NCBI GenBank assembly: GCA_002899765.1
Contig: PPDH01000014.1
Span: 18,188-67,792 of the forward strand
From: Sulfurimonas sp.
GTDB taxonomy: Bacteria > Campylobacterota > Campylobacteria > Campylobacterales > Sulfurimonadaceae
DNA: 49,605 nucleotides
Direction of reading: 5' to 3'
In this document: piece by piece, positions 15,939-24,371 of the stretch
Layout: each line of letters starts with the position of its first letter
How positions within the stretch are numbered: position 1 is the first letter of the stretch
Made by a program: the position numbers and the translations under genes
The notes under the pieces: model-generated
Told to the model about the DNA's origin: nothing
The model's database searches: none
Seen by the model: the letters and a program-made list of their open reading frames with translations, nothing else

Positions 15939-18224
15939 ATGAGAAATATTTTAGCACTCTTTGTCATCTTACTGGCGGTAAACTCCTTCGCATATACAAT
16001 TAACTCTATTAAATATGAAGGCATGGTTAACATGTCAGAGTCCGTAGCATTAAGAATGCTAAAGTTTGAGGTCGGTGAGGTCGTTGATGATAAGATGCTT
16101 GACGCATCCATTAAGACTTACTATAAACAGGGATATTTTGAAGATATTTGGACTACCTTAGACAAAGATGGTGTTTTGACGTTTCACTTTAAGGAGAAGC
16201 CGCTTATCTCAAAAATAGAGCTTAAGGGCTGGAAAGAGAATGACACAGAAATCATTGATAGTGTCATTGGGATAAAAGTCGGCGCACTTTATGACGAGAA
16301 AAAGATAGAAGCCGCAAAAAAAAGAATTATAGAAACCATAAGCCAAGACGGCAAGATTGACAGTGTGGTAGAGGTTCAAAAAGAGCTTTTAGATAACGGA
16401 AGCTATAAAATAGTTTTTGTAGTTAACGAAGGTGAAGAGATAGTTATAGAAGAGCTTAGATACAGCGGTGTTTCAGGTTTAGACAGCGATGAATTTAACG
16501 AAATAATTGCGAATAAAGAACGAGAGTTTATGGGATGGTTTTGGGGAAGAGACGACGGTAAGATGAACGTAAACGATTTAGCTTATGACCCGCTTAGAAT
16601 ACGTGATATTTATATGCAGCACGGTTATTTGGATGTCGACGTAAAAGAGCCGTTTGCAAAAGTAAATTTTGATAACTATACGGCGGACATAAGCTATCAG
16701 ATAAAAGAGGGGGAAGTTTATACCGTTAGTGCGATTACGATAGAACAGCAAAAACAAGTTATTGACGATGAGAAGATTAAAGAGCTGATAAAACTTGAAA
16801 TAGGCAAACCTTTTAACGTTGAAACCTTCCGCAATGATTCACAAAAAATCAAAACACTCATAGCAGATTTAAGCTATGCGTTTGTTCAAGTTGTTCCTGA
16901 TTTGAAAAAAGATAAAGAGAAGAAAGAAGTTGAAGTTGTTTTTAAGATTGCGCCCGGCGATAAAGTTAAAATAAGAAATGTAGTAATCGCAGGAAACAGC
17001 AGAACCCTTGATAGAATAATAAGAAGAGAACTTTATCTAGGTCCAGGAGACATGTACTCGCTAACAGACCTTTCCGATTCTAGAAATGCACTTGGAAGAC
17101 TCGGTTTTTTTGATGGAAACACCATTGAAGAAAAAAGAATCGACAACAAGACTATGGACTTGGTAGTTAAGGTAAAAGAGGCTCCTACAGGTAACATTCA
17201 GTTAGGTGGAGGATATGGAAGCTATGGCGGACTTCTAGTAAGTATAGCTGTAGATGATAGAAACATATGGGGTTCGGGCATAAATGTAGGACTAAAAATA
17301 GAGCGCTCGGAATTGACATCTAACTACTCTTTTAGCATATCTAACCCGAGATTAAATGACAGCGATTTTAGCGGAAACTTCTCTATATATACGTCAGAGT
17401 ATGAATATGATGACTACACCATACTCACAGATGGTTTAAGCTTAGGATTGGGGCATAGATTTACAAGACATGTTAGCGGCTATCTAGGATATGGATTTTC
17501 AAGCAACAGTTATGAATTTGATGAAAACTCGACAATATATAATGAGGACGACTACTATTATGAGAATTACTCAAAAAGTTCTGTTACGGTGAGTATAAAG
17601 TATGATGATACCGATGATTTTTATCTTCCTAGAAAAGGATTTATGTTATCGCAAAGCATTGAAGGTGCAGGTCTTGGCGGTGATACGGAGTTCCTTAAAA
17701 GCAGGACAAGTTTCGGTATCTACAAAGGACTTGAGGAGTGGCTTGGATTTGATGCTATAGCAAGATATAAAGCAAAGATAAATTATGTAAAAGAGATGGG
17801 TTATCTTCCGGTTGCCGAGAGATTTTACTTAGGCGGGATAGGAAGCGTAAGAGGCTACGAATCGTACTCTTTGTCTCCGACGGTAGAAGATGCACAACAA
17901 AATGACGGGGTGAGACGTGTAGGCGGTGAATTTAGTGCATCCAATAGCTTTGAGATTAGTTTTCCTCTTGTTCCAAAAGCCAAAATGCGTTTAGTCACTT
18001 ATCTTGACTGGGGTTATGTTAGTGCCTCAGGAGATGCTCCTTTGGTGGGTAGTTCAAGTAGCTCTGCATATTTGACAAACAATATTTCTCGCGGCGGATT
18101 TGGCGCAGGTCTTGAGTGGTTTTCACCTGTTGGACCTATACAGTTGATGTTCTCAAAACCTTTAGCAGAAGAAGAGGGTGATAAAACAGCGGCGTTTGAA
18201 TTTACTATGGGGCAAAGATTTTAA
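15939..18224 (+). CDS. bamA: Outer membrane protein assembly factor BamA
   Basis: The protein has 761 residues. A signal peptide ends near residue 18 (NSFAYTIN), about five POTRA domains fill residues 20-400, and a C-terminal 16-strand beta barrel begins with GNIQLGGGYGSYGG near 423. The loop motif G-S-V-R-G-Y lies near 635, and the chain ends in phenylalanine (TMGQRF), the outer membrane targeting signature. BamA folds and inserts beta-barrel proteins in the outer membrane and is essential. Length is normal. It stands alone, with a stable hairpin directly after the stop codon. Confidence 0.96.
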   Translation: MRNILALFVILLAVNSFAYTINSIKYEGMVNMSESVALRMLKFEVGEVVDDKMLDASIKTYYKQGYFEDIWTTLDKDGVLTFHFKEKPLISKIELKGWKENDTEIIDSVIGIKVGALYDEKKIEAAKKRIIETISQDGKIDSVVEVQKELLDNGSYKIVFVVNEGEEIVIEELRYSGVSGLDSDEFNEIIANKEREFMGWFWGRDDGKMNVNDLAYDPLRIRDIYMQHGYLDVDVKEPFAKVNFDNYTADISYQIKEGEVYTVSAITIEQQKQVIDDEKIKELIKLEIGKPFNVETFRNDSQKIKTLIADLSYAFVQVVPDLKKDKEKKEVEVVFKIAPGDKVKIRNVVIAGNSRTLDRIIRRELYLGPGDMYSLTDLSDSRNALGRLGFFDGNTIEEKRIDNKTMDLVVKVKEAPTGNIQLGGGYGSYGGLLVSIAVDDRNIWGSGINVGLKIERSELTSNYSFSISNPRLNDSDFSGNFSIYTSEYEYDDYTILTDGLSLGLGHRFTRHVSGYLGYGFSSNSYEFDENSTIYNEDDYYYENYSKSSVTVSIKYDDTDDFYLPRKGFMLSQSIEGAGLGGDTEFLKSRTSFGIYKGLEEWLGFDAIARYKAKINYVKEMGYLPVAERFYLGGIGSVRGYESYSLSPTVEDAQQNDGVRRVGGEFSASNSFEISFPLVPKAKMRLVTYLDWGYVSASGDAPLVGSSSSSAYLTNNISRGGFGAGLEWFSPVGPIQLMFSKPLAEEEGDKTAAFEFTMGQRF

Positions 18225-18229
18225 CAGAG

Positions 18230-18262
18230 CTTAGTTAGGGTTTTTGCAAAACTCTAACTAAG
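18230..18262. terminator. Strong hairpin between convergent bamA and ppx
   Basis: CTTAGTTAG (18230-18238) pairs with CTAACTAAG (18254-18262), and inside it GTTTT pairs with AAAAC around the loop TGC, with a single G-T opposition between the two helices. It starts six bases after the bamA stop and overlaps the last stop codon of the ppx reading frame. There is no clear U tract on either side, so it may work as a bidirectional mRNA end or stabiliser rather than a classic terminator. Confidence 0.6.
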
Positions 18263-18691
18263 ATTATAAAATGAGATGTTTATACTGTTGTTTGTCATCA
18301 TATCTAACTTTCTAACACTCTCTTTTGCCAGATATAGACTATTTTTGGATTCGATTTTTAATTCGGAGTTCTCAAAACTAAGTGTAAAATCAATATTTTT
18401 GGGATAATGGCTCAAGAGAGTTACGGCTAATGAGAGAAGATAGCTGAGTGACTCTAATTGCTCGGAATCAGGGAGCAGAGTTTTAAACTTTTGTATATGA
18501 GACGGTGAGGGAAGTTTTCTTTTTGCATATCTACTCAGAGTCGCGATTAAAATTATCTGTTCATGAGTAAATCCAAACTCTAAAGCGTCTTTAATCAGAT
18601 TATAGCTATTTTTGTTGTGTGAATAGTAGTGTATATTGTTTCCGCTCATGCAGAGTTTTGCAGCAATTGATAGTTCATGACGATATTTTTT
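18254..18691 (-). pseudogene. C-terminal HD-like domain of ppx/gppA cut off by an in-frame stop
   Basis: This stretch is in exactly the same frame as the ppx coding region upstream and starts directly after its TAA (18692-18694). It reads K-K-Y-R-H-E-L-S-I-A-A-K-L-C-M-S-G-N and continues for about 145 codons to TAG at 18254-18256. The helical, histidine-containing pattern (KYRHELSIAAKL, HYYSHNKNSYNLI) is that of the C-terminal domain of long Ppx/GppA phosphatases. The first ATG (18647-18649) has no ribosome binding site, so separate translation is unlikely. The reading frame shows no further damage, so the event is recent, the stop is read through, or the base call is wrong. Confidence 0.7.
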
Positions 18692-19732
18692 TTAAATTTT
18701 TAACTCTTCATGCATGAGATCAAAAAGCATTTTAGATACTTTGCATAGCTGATTTGCATAAGCATGATTGTCAATATGAGAATCAAGTATATATCTGAGA
18801 GATGTGTTGTAGTTTGGAGGAAATCTATCATTTGAATTTCTAAGCAAATCAGTTAAAAAAACACCCTCTCTTACGCCTGCACCGCTTGTTAAGAGTTTTT
18901 CTATCTTAAATTTTTCAAAAACCCTCAGAAGAATAAATGCGCCGGGTTTTATAACATCCAATCTACTGTTTTTTATTCCAAGGTTTTTAAGTTCATCCTC
19001 GTCTGATTTTACTATTTTTTTTAGTAGGGATTGAAATTCGTCGTAATTTGGTTCATAAGAATGAAGCTTATCTATGGGGTATCCGCTTTTGTTTAAAATT
19101 ACATTAGATATTGCCCTGAAAGTTCCGCCTATGCCGATAATAGTAGATATGTTTGCCTCATCTAGCTGCTTTAGCTGAGAGTCTACATAAATTTTAGCAC
19201 CTTCTATATCGTCTTTGTCAAAAAAAAGTTCTTTTAATCTGACTGTTCCTAAATTTACCGAAATATTTGAGGTTATTATTTGTTTGTCTATTAAAGAGAA
19301 CTCTGTTGAACCGCCGCCTATATCAATACTTAGTGCATTTCTTTGCTGCGGCAAAAGATTGATACATGCAACTGCTCCAATATAAGCTTCTCTTTGTCCG
19401 TCTATGACTTTTATATTTAAGCCGAGATGATTTCTGACTCTGTTGATAAAATCTTTTTGATTGGGAGCGTCTCTGAGAGCGGAAGTTGCAACACAAAGGA
19501 TTTTTCTGGCTTTAAAGGATGAAATTATTGAGAGGAAATCTTTGAGAGCATCAAAGGCTCTTTGCATTGGAATCTCTTGAAGATTTCCATCGTTTTGATA
19601 AGCATTTTCAGAGATTCTTACTCTGCTTTTTGCCTCATGAAGTATGTGAAAAGCAAAACGAGACGTCTTTTCATAAACAACCATTCTAACGGAGTTAGAG
19701 CCTATGTCTATGACTGCTACTCGTTTTGCCAA
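18692..19732 (-). CDS. ppx: Exopolyphosphatase / pppGpp phosphatase, catalytic part
   Basis: The protein has 346 residues as read, ending at an in-frame TAA. The N-terminal motif VAVIDIGSNSVRMVVYE and the later LSIDIGGGSTEFSLI are the two phosphate-binding loops of the ASKHA fold of Ppx/GppA enzymes, and IGIGGTFRAIS is the adenosine-type loop. It should hydrolyse polyphosphate or pppGpp in the cytoplasm. Both actin-like lobes are complete, so the short product could still be active, as short Ppx enzymes exist. With the downstream region the chain would be about 491 residues. The start is four bases from the ferredoxin stop, so the genes are cotranscribed. Confidence 0.88.
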   Translation of the reverse strand: MAKRVAVIDIGSNSVRMVVYEKTSRFAFHILHEAKSRVRISENAYQNDGNLQEIPMQRAFDALKDFLSIISSFKARKILCVATSALRDAPNQKDFINRVRNHLGLNIKVIDGQREAYIGAVACINLLPQQRNALSIDIGGGSTEFSLIDKQIITSNISVNLGTVRLKELFFDKDDIEGAKIYVDSQLKQLDEANISTIIGIGGTFRAISNVILNKSGYPIDKLHSYEPNYDEFQSLLKKIVKSDEDELKNLGIKNSRLDVIKPGAFILLRVFEKFKIEKLLTSGAGVREGVFLTDLLRNSNDRFPPNYNTSLRYILDSHIDNHAYANQLCKVSKMLFDLMHEELKI

Positions 19733-19736
19733 ACCT

Positions 19737-19988
19737 CTACTCTTCTGCTAAAATATTTTTATATTTAAACTGAAGTTCCGCGATAGACTCAACATTGTCT
19801 TTATCAGGAATAATACAGTCAACAGGACAGACTGAAATACAAGCAGGTTCGTCATAAACACTTACGCACTCTGTACAACGATCAGGATCAATGAAGTAGA
19901 TTGGATCTCCTTCTTCAATAGCAGTAGTTGGACACTCTTCGCGACACGCATCACATGCAATACACTCATCATTTATTATCAAAGCCAT
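19737..19988 (-). CDS. 2[4Fe-4S] ferredoxin (YfhL/FdxB type)
   Basis: The protein has 83 residues with two cluster motifs: Cys9, 12, 15 and 19 (CIACDACREECP), and Cys38, 41, 50 and 54, the second with an eight-residue insert between Cys41 and Cys50, plus Cys58. This layout is typical of YfhL-like or Allochromatium-type bacterial ferredoxins that carry electrons at very low potential in the cytoplasm. In Campylobacter the equivalent gene (fdxB) lies next to cosR and the ppx homologue, matching this neighbourhood. Confidence 0.92.
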   Translation of the reverse strand: MALIINDECIACDACREECPTTAIEEGDPIYFIDPDRCTECVSVYDEPACISVCPVDCIIPDKDNVESIAELQFKYKNILAEE

Positions 19989-20100
19989 TTAAAATACCTT
20001 CTAGTTATAGTCCAAATTTAAATATACGAAAACAATATATTTTTATGTGCTCGATTTATAGCAGAATAAAGCTTTAGTATTTTTTAAATTTTATTATTTT

Positions 20101-21399
20101 TTAATTTGTAGGTAGAATACATGAAAGTTTTGAGCTTAAGTTTAAAGTAGATACAGTGCCTAAAACTCCGTCAGTTCTGTTTTTTATGCTTATTTTTGCG
20201 CCTAATGCATCCGCAGCGCTTTTGGCTAAAAAGAGCCCAAGACCTACTCCTGATTTGTTGCCTTCTCTTTTAAACGGTGCAAAAAGATCCGAGCTCTCAT
20301 CTATCCCGCATCCTTCATCAATGACTTCTATGAGCAGCCCATAATCGTTAAGCGAACTTCTTAAGATTACGTTTTTGTTTTTTGGAGTAAATTTCAGAGC
20401 ATTTTGCAAAAAGTTTTGTACTATTTGATTGAGAAGCCCGACTTGAAGTATTGCCATAAAACCGTTTGGCTCAAAATGCATGTGGAGAGTTTTGCCCTCA
20501 TTTGCAGCTAAGAGTTTAAAGTCATCCGCCTTTTGTTTTAAAACGGCTATGACATCTACTTCTTGAGGTTTATCAAGCTGCATCCCCTCTTGTCTGCCGA
20601 TATTGAGAATATTAGAGACAATGATATTCATCTCATCTATGGTTTTGTTAGTTACTTTAATAGCGTCGATATACTCTTCTGCAGAGCGTTTTTTTATAAG
20701 CGTAACTTGGTTTTTGAGTTTGATGACTGCAAGCGGTGTTTTTAGTTCATGAGCAGTTCCGATAAAGAGCTCTTTTTGGTACTTTACAAAATTTTGTATT
20801 CTTGCGATAAGATGGTTTATTGTGGCTACAAGCGGTTCAAACTCTTCGGGCAGCTCCTCTACTATGATAGGGCGCATAAGATGCTCATTCATGTTTGAGA
20901 GCTTGTTGCTTAATGTTTTAACAGGAGAGACAAGCATTTTTGAAAGAGCAATAGCATAAATAACGACAAGTAAAAAACCAGCAATATTTATAATAAAGAG
21001 ATAGTTGAGAATTTTGTCTAAAAGGTCTCTTGTGGGAGTTATGTCTTTTGTTATTTTTATATAACTTAGCTCATTTAGACTAAGCGGGTACATGAGTACT
21101 ACGTATGATTTTTTTTCTTTTGTTATTTCAAAAAAATCAATATCTAAAAGAGATTGCTTAAGATGTATAACTTCAATGCTGAGTCCCAAATATATTTCAG
21201 GAGTAGGAACTTCTTGACCATAAATTGACTGGTTGCTTGCAATATTTTTTGCATATACAAGAAGTTCTTCATGCTTTTCTTCTAAGATAGAACTTTCGAT
21301 ATAATAATATAAAATAGATGAAAATATAAGAATAAGAGAGGCTGAAGCTATGATAAGTTGGATTAAAAAACTTTGTCTGATGCTTCTTTTTGAGAACAT
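20101..21399 (-). CDS. Membrane sensor histidine kinase
   Basis: The protein has 432 residues: membrane helices at about 12-33 and 133-153 flank a periplasmic domain of about 100 residues. A HAMP-like linker (about 154-205) and the H box GTAHELKTPL with His217 follow. The ATPase part has an N box (QNFLQNALKF), a G1 box (DEGCGID) and a G2 box (GVGLGLFLAK). It should autophosphorylate His217 and pass phosphate to the response regulator encoded 136 bases upstream on the same strand. The sensor domain is not assignable. In Campylobacter and Helicobacter the orthologous regulator is an orphan, so this kinase is a notable neighbour. Confidence 0.9.
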   Translation of the reverse strand: MFSKRSIRQSFLIQLIIASASLILIFSSILYYYIESSILEEKHEELLVYAKNIASNQSIYGQEVPTPEIYLGLSIEVIHLKQSLLDIDFFEITKEKKSYVVLMYPLSLNELSYIKITKDITPTRDLLDKILNYLFIINIAGFLLVVIYAIALSKMLVSPVKTLSNKLSNMNEHLMRPIIVEELPEEFEPLVATINHLIARIQNFVKYQKELFIGTAHELKTPLAVIKLKNQVTLIKKRSAEEYIDAIKVTNKTIDEMNIIVSNILNIGRQEGMQLDKPQEVDVIAVLKQKADDFKLLAANEGKTLHMHFEPNGFMAILQVGLLNQIVQNFLQNALKFTPKNKNVILRSSLNDYGLLIEVIDEGCGIDESSDLFAPFKREGNKSGVGLGLFLAKSAADALGAKISIKNRTDGVLGTVSTLNLSSKLSCILPTN

Positions 21400-21499
21400 T
21401 TTTTACCTATAGCTATAAAAGTTTGTAATTGTAGCTTGTTTTATTTTAAAAGAGAAGCTTGAATAGTTTAACATGTGAATCTGAGCGGTAGTTTTATCA

Positions 21500-21524
21500 C
21501 GTGAAAGAGAGGGCTCTTTTCACG
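21500..21524. other. Hairpin between response regulator and kinase genes
   Basis: CGTGAAAGAG (21500-21509) can pair with CTCTTTTCACG (21514-21524) with one bulged base and a four-base loop. It sits in the 136-base gap, 12 bases past the regulator stop. On the minus strand the T run comes before the stem, so it is not a standard terminator. It may set relative expression or protect the upstream mRNA. Confidence 0.45.
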
Positions 21525-21535
21525 CAAAAAAATAG

Positions 21536-22210
21536 TTAATTTATCTCTTTTGGAAAACAGAAACGGTAACCGCGGCGTCTAACGGTTTCAATAGTCGTAA
21601 TATTTAAAGGTTTGTCCATTTTTTGTCTGATTTGGTTAATAGCAACTTCGATTACGTTTGGAGTAACGAGTTCAGGCTCTTCCCAGATAGCATCAAGCAG
21701 CTGCTCTTTTGAAACGATTTGATCACGGTGACGCGCTAAATGAGTAAGAACTTCAAAAGGTTTGCCTTTTAGCTCTATATCAATCTCTTTGTACGTGATT
21801 TTTTCTTCTTCAGGATTGATAATCAGGTCTTCAATCTCGATAATATTGCTGCCTCCAAAACGAAGACGAGCATCAAGACGAGCGACAAGAACATCAAAAT
21901 CAAAAGGTTTTCTGATATAGTCATCAGCGCCGCTTCTAAGAGCTTCAATTTCGCTCTCATTATCATCTCTTGCAGATAAAACAACTACAACAGTCTTTGG
22001 AGTTTTAGTTTTGATATCACCTATGATGTCAATGCTGTTTCCATCAGGAAGCATCCAATCCATCAATACAAGGTCATAGTTACGAATATCTAGGTAGTAC
22101 TCTCCATCTTTAAGAGTCTCAACAACATCGCTTTGGTAACCAAACTCTTTTAGCCCCTCTGCAAGCATTTTGTTTAATGTGACTTCATCTTCTATAATTA
22201 GAATGCGCAT
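21536..22210 (-). CDS. OmpR-family response regulator, HsrA/CosR-like
   Basis: The protein has 224 residues: a receiver domain (1-118) and a winged-helix DNA-binding domain (about 125-220). The DNA-binding half (KPFEVLTHLARHRDQIVSKE, VIEVAINQIRQKMDKPL, ETVRRRGYRFC) is, from memory, almost identical to HsrA (HP1043) of Helicobacter pylori and CosR of Campylobacter, essential regulators of redox and energy genes. Those have lost receiver residues and act without phosphorylation. Here the receiver is canonical: Glu7/Asp8, phosphoacceptor Asp51 (LVLMDWMLPDG), Ser79 and Lys101. A kinase gene follows on the same strand. The 101-base upstream gap is very AT rich and should hold its promoter. Confidence 0.92.
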   Translation of the reverse strand: MRILIIEDEVTLNKMLAEGLKEFGYQSDVVETLKDGEYYLDIRNYDLVLMDWMLPDGNSIDIIGDIKTKTPKTVVVVLSARDDNESEIEALRSGADDYIRKPFDFDVLVARLDARLRFGGSNIIEIEDLIINPEEEKITYKEIDIELKGKPFEVLTHLARHRDQIVSKEQLLDAIWEEPELVTPNVIEVAINQIRQKMDKPLNITTIETVRRRGYRFCFPKEIN

Positions 22211-22311
22211 AAATTTGTCCTATGAATGAATATTTTGGCGGAATGATATCATAATTTTAGGTTAATTTAAAGTAGTTTTTAATTTTTTTTTAATAAAACT
22301 TTAACTTATAA

Positions 22312-22641
22312 TTAAGATTGAGAATTGGAATAATCGCTTACACTCACCTTACAATCGGGCAAAATTGATGGTTTTGTTATCTTTAAATAGATGTTTTTTA
22401 TGGCTTTGTAATCTTTAAGTAACTTTAAATTTATCTCTTTTAAAGCATCCTCAATCAGTAAAAATTCACTTTTTATAACTGTTTTTTTTATTATTTGGAC
22501 AATATCGGCATAATTTATGAATCCGTTTGCATCATCATACTCTATGTTTGCATTGACGATGACATCTTGAGGTTTTACTCTCTCAAAATCCAAGATTCCA
22601 ATGATGCACTGAAATTTCAAATCTTCAATATGAATCGTCAT
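22312..22641 (-). CDS. folB: Dihydroneopterin aldolase-like protein
   Basis: The protein has 109 residues. The opening MTIHIEDLKFQCIIGILDFE and the later V-N-A-N-I-E-Y pattern fit the small tunnelling-fold FolB family, which converts dihydroneopterin to 6-hydroxymethyl-dihydropterin for folate synthesis in the cytoplasm. It is slightly shorter than E. coli FolB (about 120). Its start overlaps the plsY stop by four bases. FolK, the next enzyme in the route, is encoded at 41999. Confidence 0.8.
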   Translation of the reverse strand: MTIHIEDLKFQCIIGILDFERVKPQDVIVNANIEYDDANGFINYADIVQIIKKTVIKSEFLLIEDALKEINLKLLKDYKAIKNIYLKITKPSILPDCKVSVSDYSNSQS

Positions 22642-23252
22642 ACCACTCTTTTTTCTTCGCCTTTAAAAAGACGGATAATATTTGGAATATGTTTGTAAAA
22701 AAGTATAAATCCTATAATCAAAACAGGAGAGTGCGCCATGTCGGGATGAATTATAAAACTGGCAGCTATCAATGCTGCAAGTGCGGTAAGTGATGAAATG
22801 GAAGATATGCGTATAAATTTTGCCCCAAGTGCCCAAACAATAAGAGCAATAATAGTTTCTACAGGAAGCATAAACATCATGACACCCATACCAGTTGCAA
22901 CGCCTTTTCCTCCTTCAAATCCCAGGTAAGGGGAAAAACAGTGACCGATGACCGCCAAAACGGCTATTCCCCAAAGTGTTGCTTCACTTACTCCCGTAAA
23001 ATATGCAGCAAGAAGCACTAAAACACCTTTTATAGCATCAAGCGCAAGTGTTGCGGCTCCAAGCTTTTTTGCTAAAGAGGGGTTGCTCTCTTTTACGACT
23101 CGCAAAACGTTTGTAGCACCGATGCTGCCGGAACCGCTTGTTTTTATATCTACACCTGCATATTTTTTTGCCAAGAGAAGACCAAACGGGATGCCGCCTA
23201 TAAGATAAGCCGCAATAAAAAACTGAGCGTTTGTATTAAATAAAAAATCCAT
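22638..23252 (-). CDS. plsY: Glycerol-3-phosphate acyltransferase PlsY
   Basis: The protein has 204 residues with about five membrane helices. SGSGSIGATN (39-48) and GGKGVATGMG are the conserved loops that bind acyl phosphate and glycerol 3-phosphate. PlsY makes lysophosphatidic acid from acyl phosphate at the inner membrane, the first acylation in phospholipid synthesis. It is the first gene of a minus-strand pair with folB and is divergent from nadA. Confidence 0.95.
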   Translation of the reverse strand: MDFLFNTNAQFFIAAYLIGGIPFGLLLAKKYAGVDIKTSGSGSIGATNVLRVVKESNPSLAKKLGAATLALDAIKGVLVLLAAYFTGVSEATLWGIAVLAVIGHCFSPYLGFEGGKGVATGMGVMMFMLPVETIIALIVWALGAKFIRISSISSLTALAALIAASFIIHPDMAHSPVLIIGFILFYKHIPNIIRLFKGEEKRVV

Positions 23253-23337
23253 CTAAGACCTTGTGAAATATTTGTGCCATTCTACTTCATCTATGATTAC
23301 AAGCATATAAATTTTATTTGTAAAATATTATTTTTGA

Positions 23338-23343
23338 TATAAT
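23338..23343 (+). promoter_or_regulatory. Candidate extended -10 box for nadA
   Basis: TGATATAAT gives a TG-extended -10 box 30 bases upstream of the TTG start of nadA, in the 120-base divergent gap with plsY. The -35 region is AT rich without a consensus hexamer. It probably drives at least the start of the long downstream gene run. Confidence 0.55.
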
Positions 23344-23372
23344 AACGCCATTATTAAATATGAGGATTTTTT

Positions 23373-24371
23373 TTGAAACTTACAAACGAAGAGCTCAAAG
23401 AGAAAATAAACGAATATAAAAAGAAGTTAAGCGTAACTGTTGTTGCTCACTTCTACCAAAGAGATGAAGTTTTTGAGATGGGTGATATTACGGGAGACTC
23501 TCTAGAGCTTGCCATAAAAACAAAAGAGGATAATTCGGAGTACGTCGTATTTTGCGGTGTGGGATTTATGGGGCAGAGCGTAAAAGTGCTCTCTCCAAAT
23601 AAGAGAGTCGTTATGCCAAAAGCAGCATGCTGTGCTATGGCTACTATGATTGACGGCATGCAGTTTGATGCATCTGTAAAAGCGCTTAATGAAGCCGGGA
23701 TTAAAAATGAAAATATTCTTCCCATAACTTATATCAACTCTAATGCCGATGTAAAGGCAAAAGTTGCGCAGATGGGCGGCATGGTCTGTACAAGTTCAAA
23801 TGCAAAAAAAATTATCACCGCGGCACTTGAAGAGGGGAAGAAGATACTTTTTGTACCGGATAGATGTTTGGGGCAAAACATAGCAAACCAGATGGGGCTT
23901 AAATCCTGCGTAATCGGAGACGGAACCAATCCTGCTGATGCGGACATTATCTGTTTTAACGGTTTTTGTTCGGTTCATCAGCTCTTTAGCATAGACGATA
24001 TCAACTTTTACCGCAAAAAATATCCGGGTATTTTGATAGTCGTTCATCCTGAGTGTGACCCTGCAATCTGCAACGCAGCCGATTTTGTAGGTTCTACTTC
24101 GCAGATTATAAAGTATATAAAAGAGCTTCCCGAGGAGCAGAAAGTAGCCGTTGGAACCGAGTTTAACCTAGTTAACCGTTTACGTAAAAAAAATACCTAT
24201 GTTCTCTCATCTACAAAGCCTGAGTGTCCGACTATGAATGAGACAACTTTGCAGGATTTGTACGACATACTCAAATCTATTGACGAGGGTGCTCCGCTTA
24301 ATGAAATACATGTAGATGAAGAGACGCAAAAATGGGCGAAAATCGCACTAGAGAGAATGTTGGCGCTATGA
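23373..24371 (+). CDS. nadA: Quinolinate synthase
   Basis: The protein has 332 residues. It condenses iminoaspartate with dihydroxyacetone phosphate to quinolinate using a [4Fe-4S] cluster. The three cluster cysteines are visible in the contexts ACCAMA (Cys87), NGFCSVHQLF and TKPECPTMNE. AHFYQRDEVFEMGDITGDSL and HPECDPAIC are further family motifs. The start is TTG at 23373 with GAGGA upstream. It overlaps nadC by four bases (ATGA), so the two NAD enzymes are coupled. Confidence 0.95.
   Translation: MKLTNEELKEKINEYKKKLSVTVVAHFYQRDEVFEMGDITGDSLELAIKTKEDNSEYVVFCGVGFMGQSVKVLSPNKRVVMPKAACCAMATMIDGMQFDASVKALNEAGIKNENILPITYINSNADVKAKVAQMGGMVCTSSNAKKIITAALEEGKKILFVPDRCLGQNIANQMGLKSCVIGDGTNPADADIICFNGFCSVHQLFSIDDINFYRKKYPGILIVVHPECDPAICNAADFVGSTSQIIKYIKELPEEQKVAVGTEFNLVNRLRKKNTYVLSSTKPECPTMNETTLQDLYDILKSIDEGAPLNEIHVDEETQKWAKIALERMLAL

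Noticed and set aside
18650-18691. Frameshift as the cause of the split ppx gene
   Set aside because: The codons on both sides of TAA 18692-18694 are in the same frame, so slippage in the nearby A8 run would not restore the protein; it is a point nonsense change.
22299-22317. Direct repeat TTAATT-N5-TTAAAG upstream of the HsrA/CosR-like gene as an autoregulatory box
   Set aside because: The gap is almost pure A/T, so such a match is expected by chance, and it overlaps the folB 3' end about 90 bases from the regulator start.
24332-24367. Upstream ATG start for nadC
   Set aside because: It lies within nadA, lacks a ribosome binding site, and adds 12 residues not found in the family; ATG at 24368 overlaps the nadA stop as ATGA.
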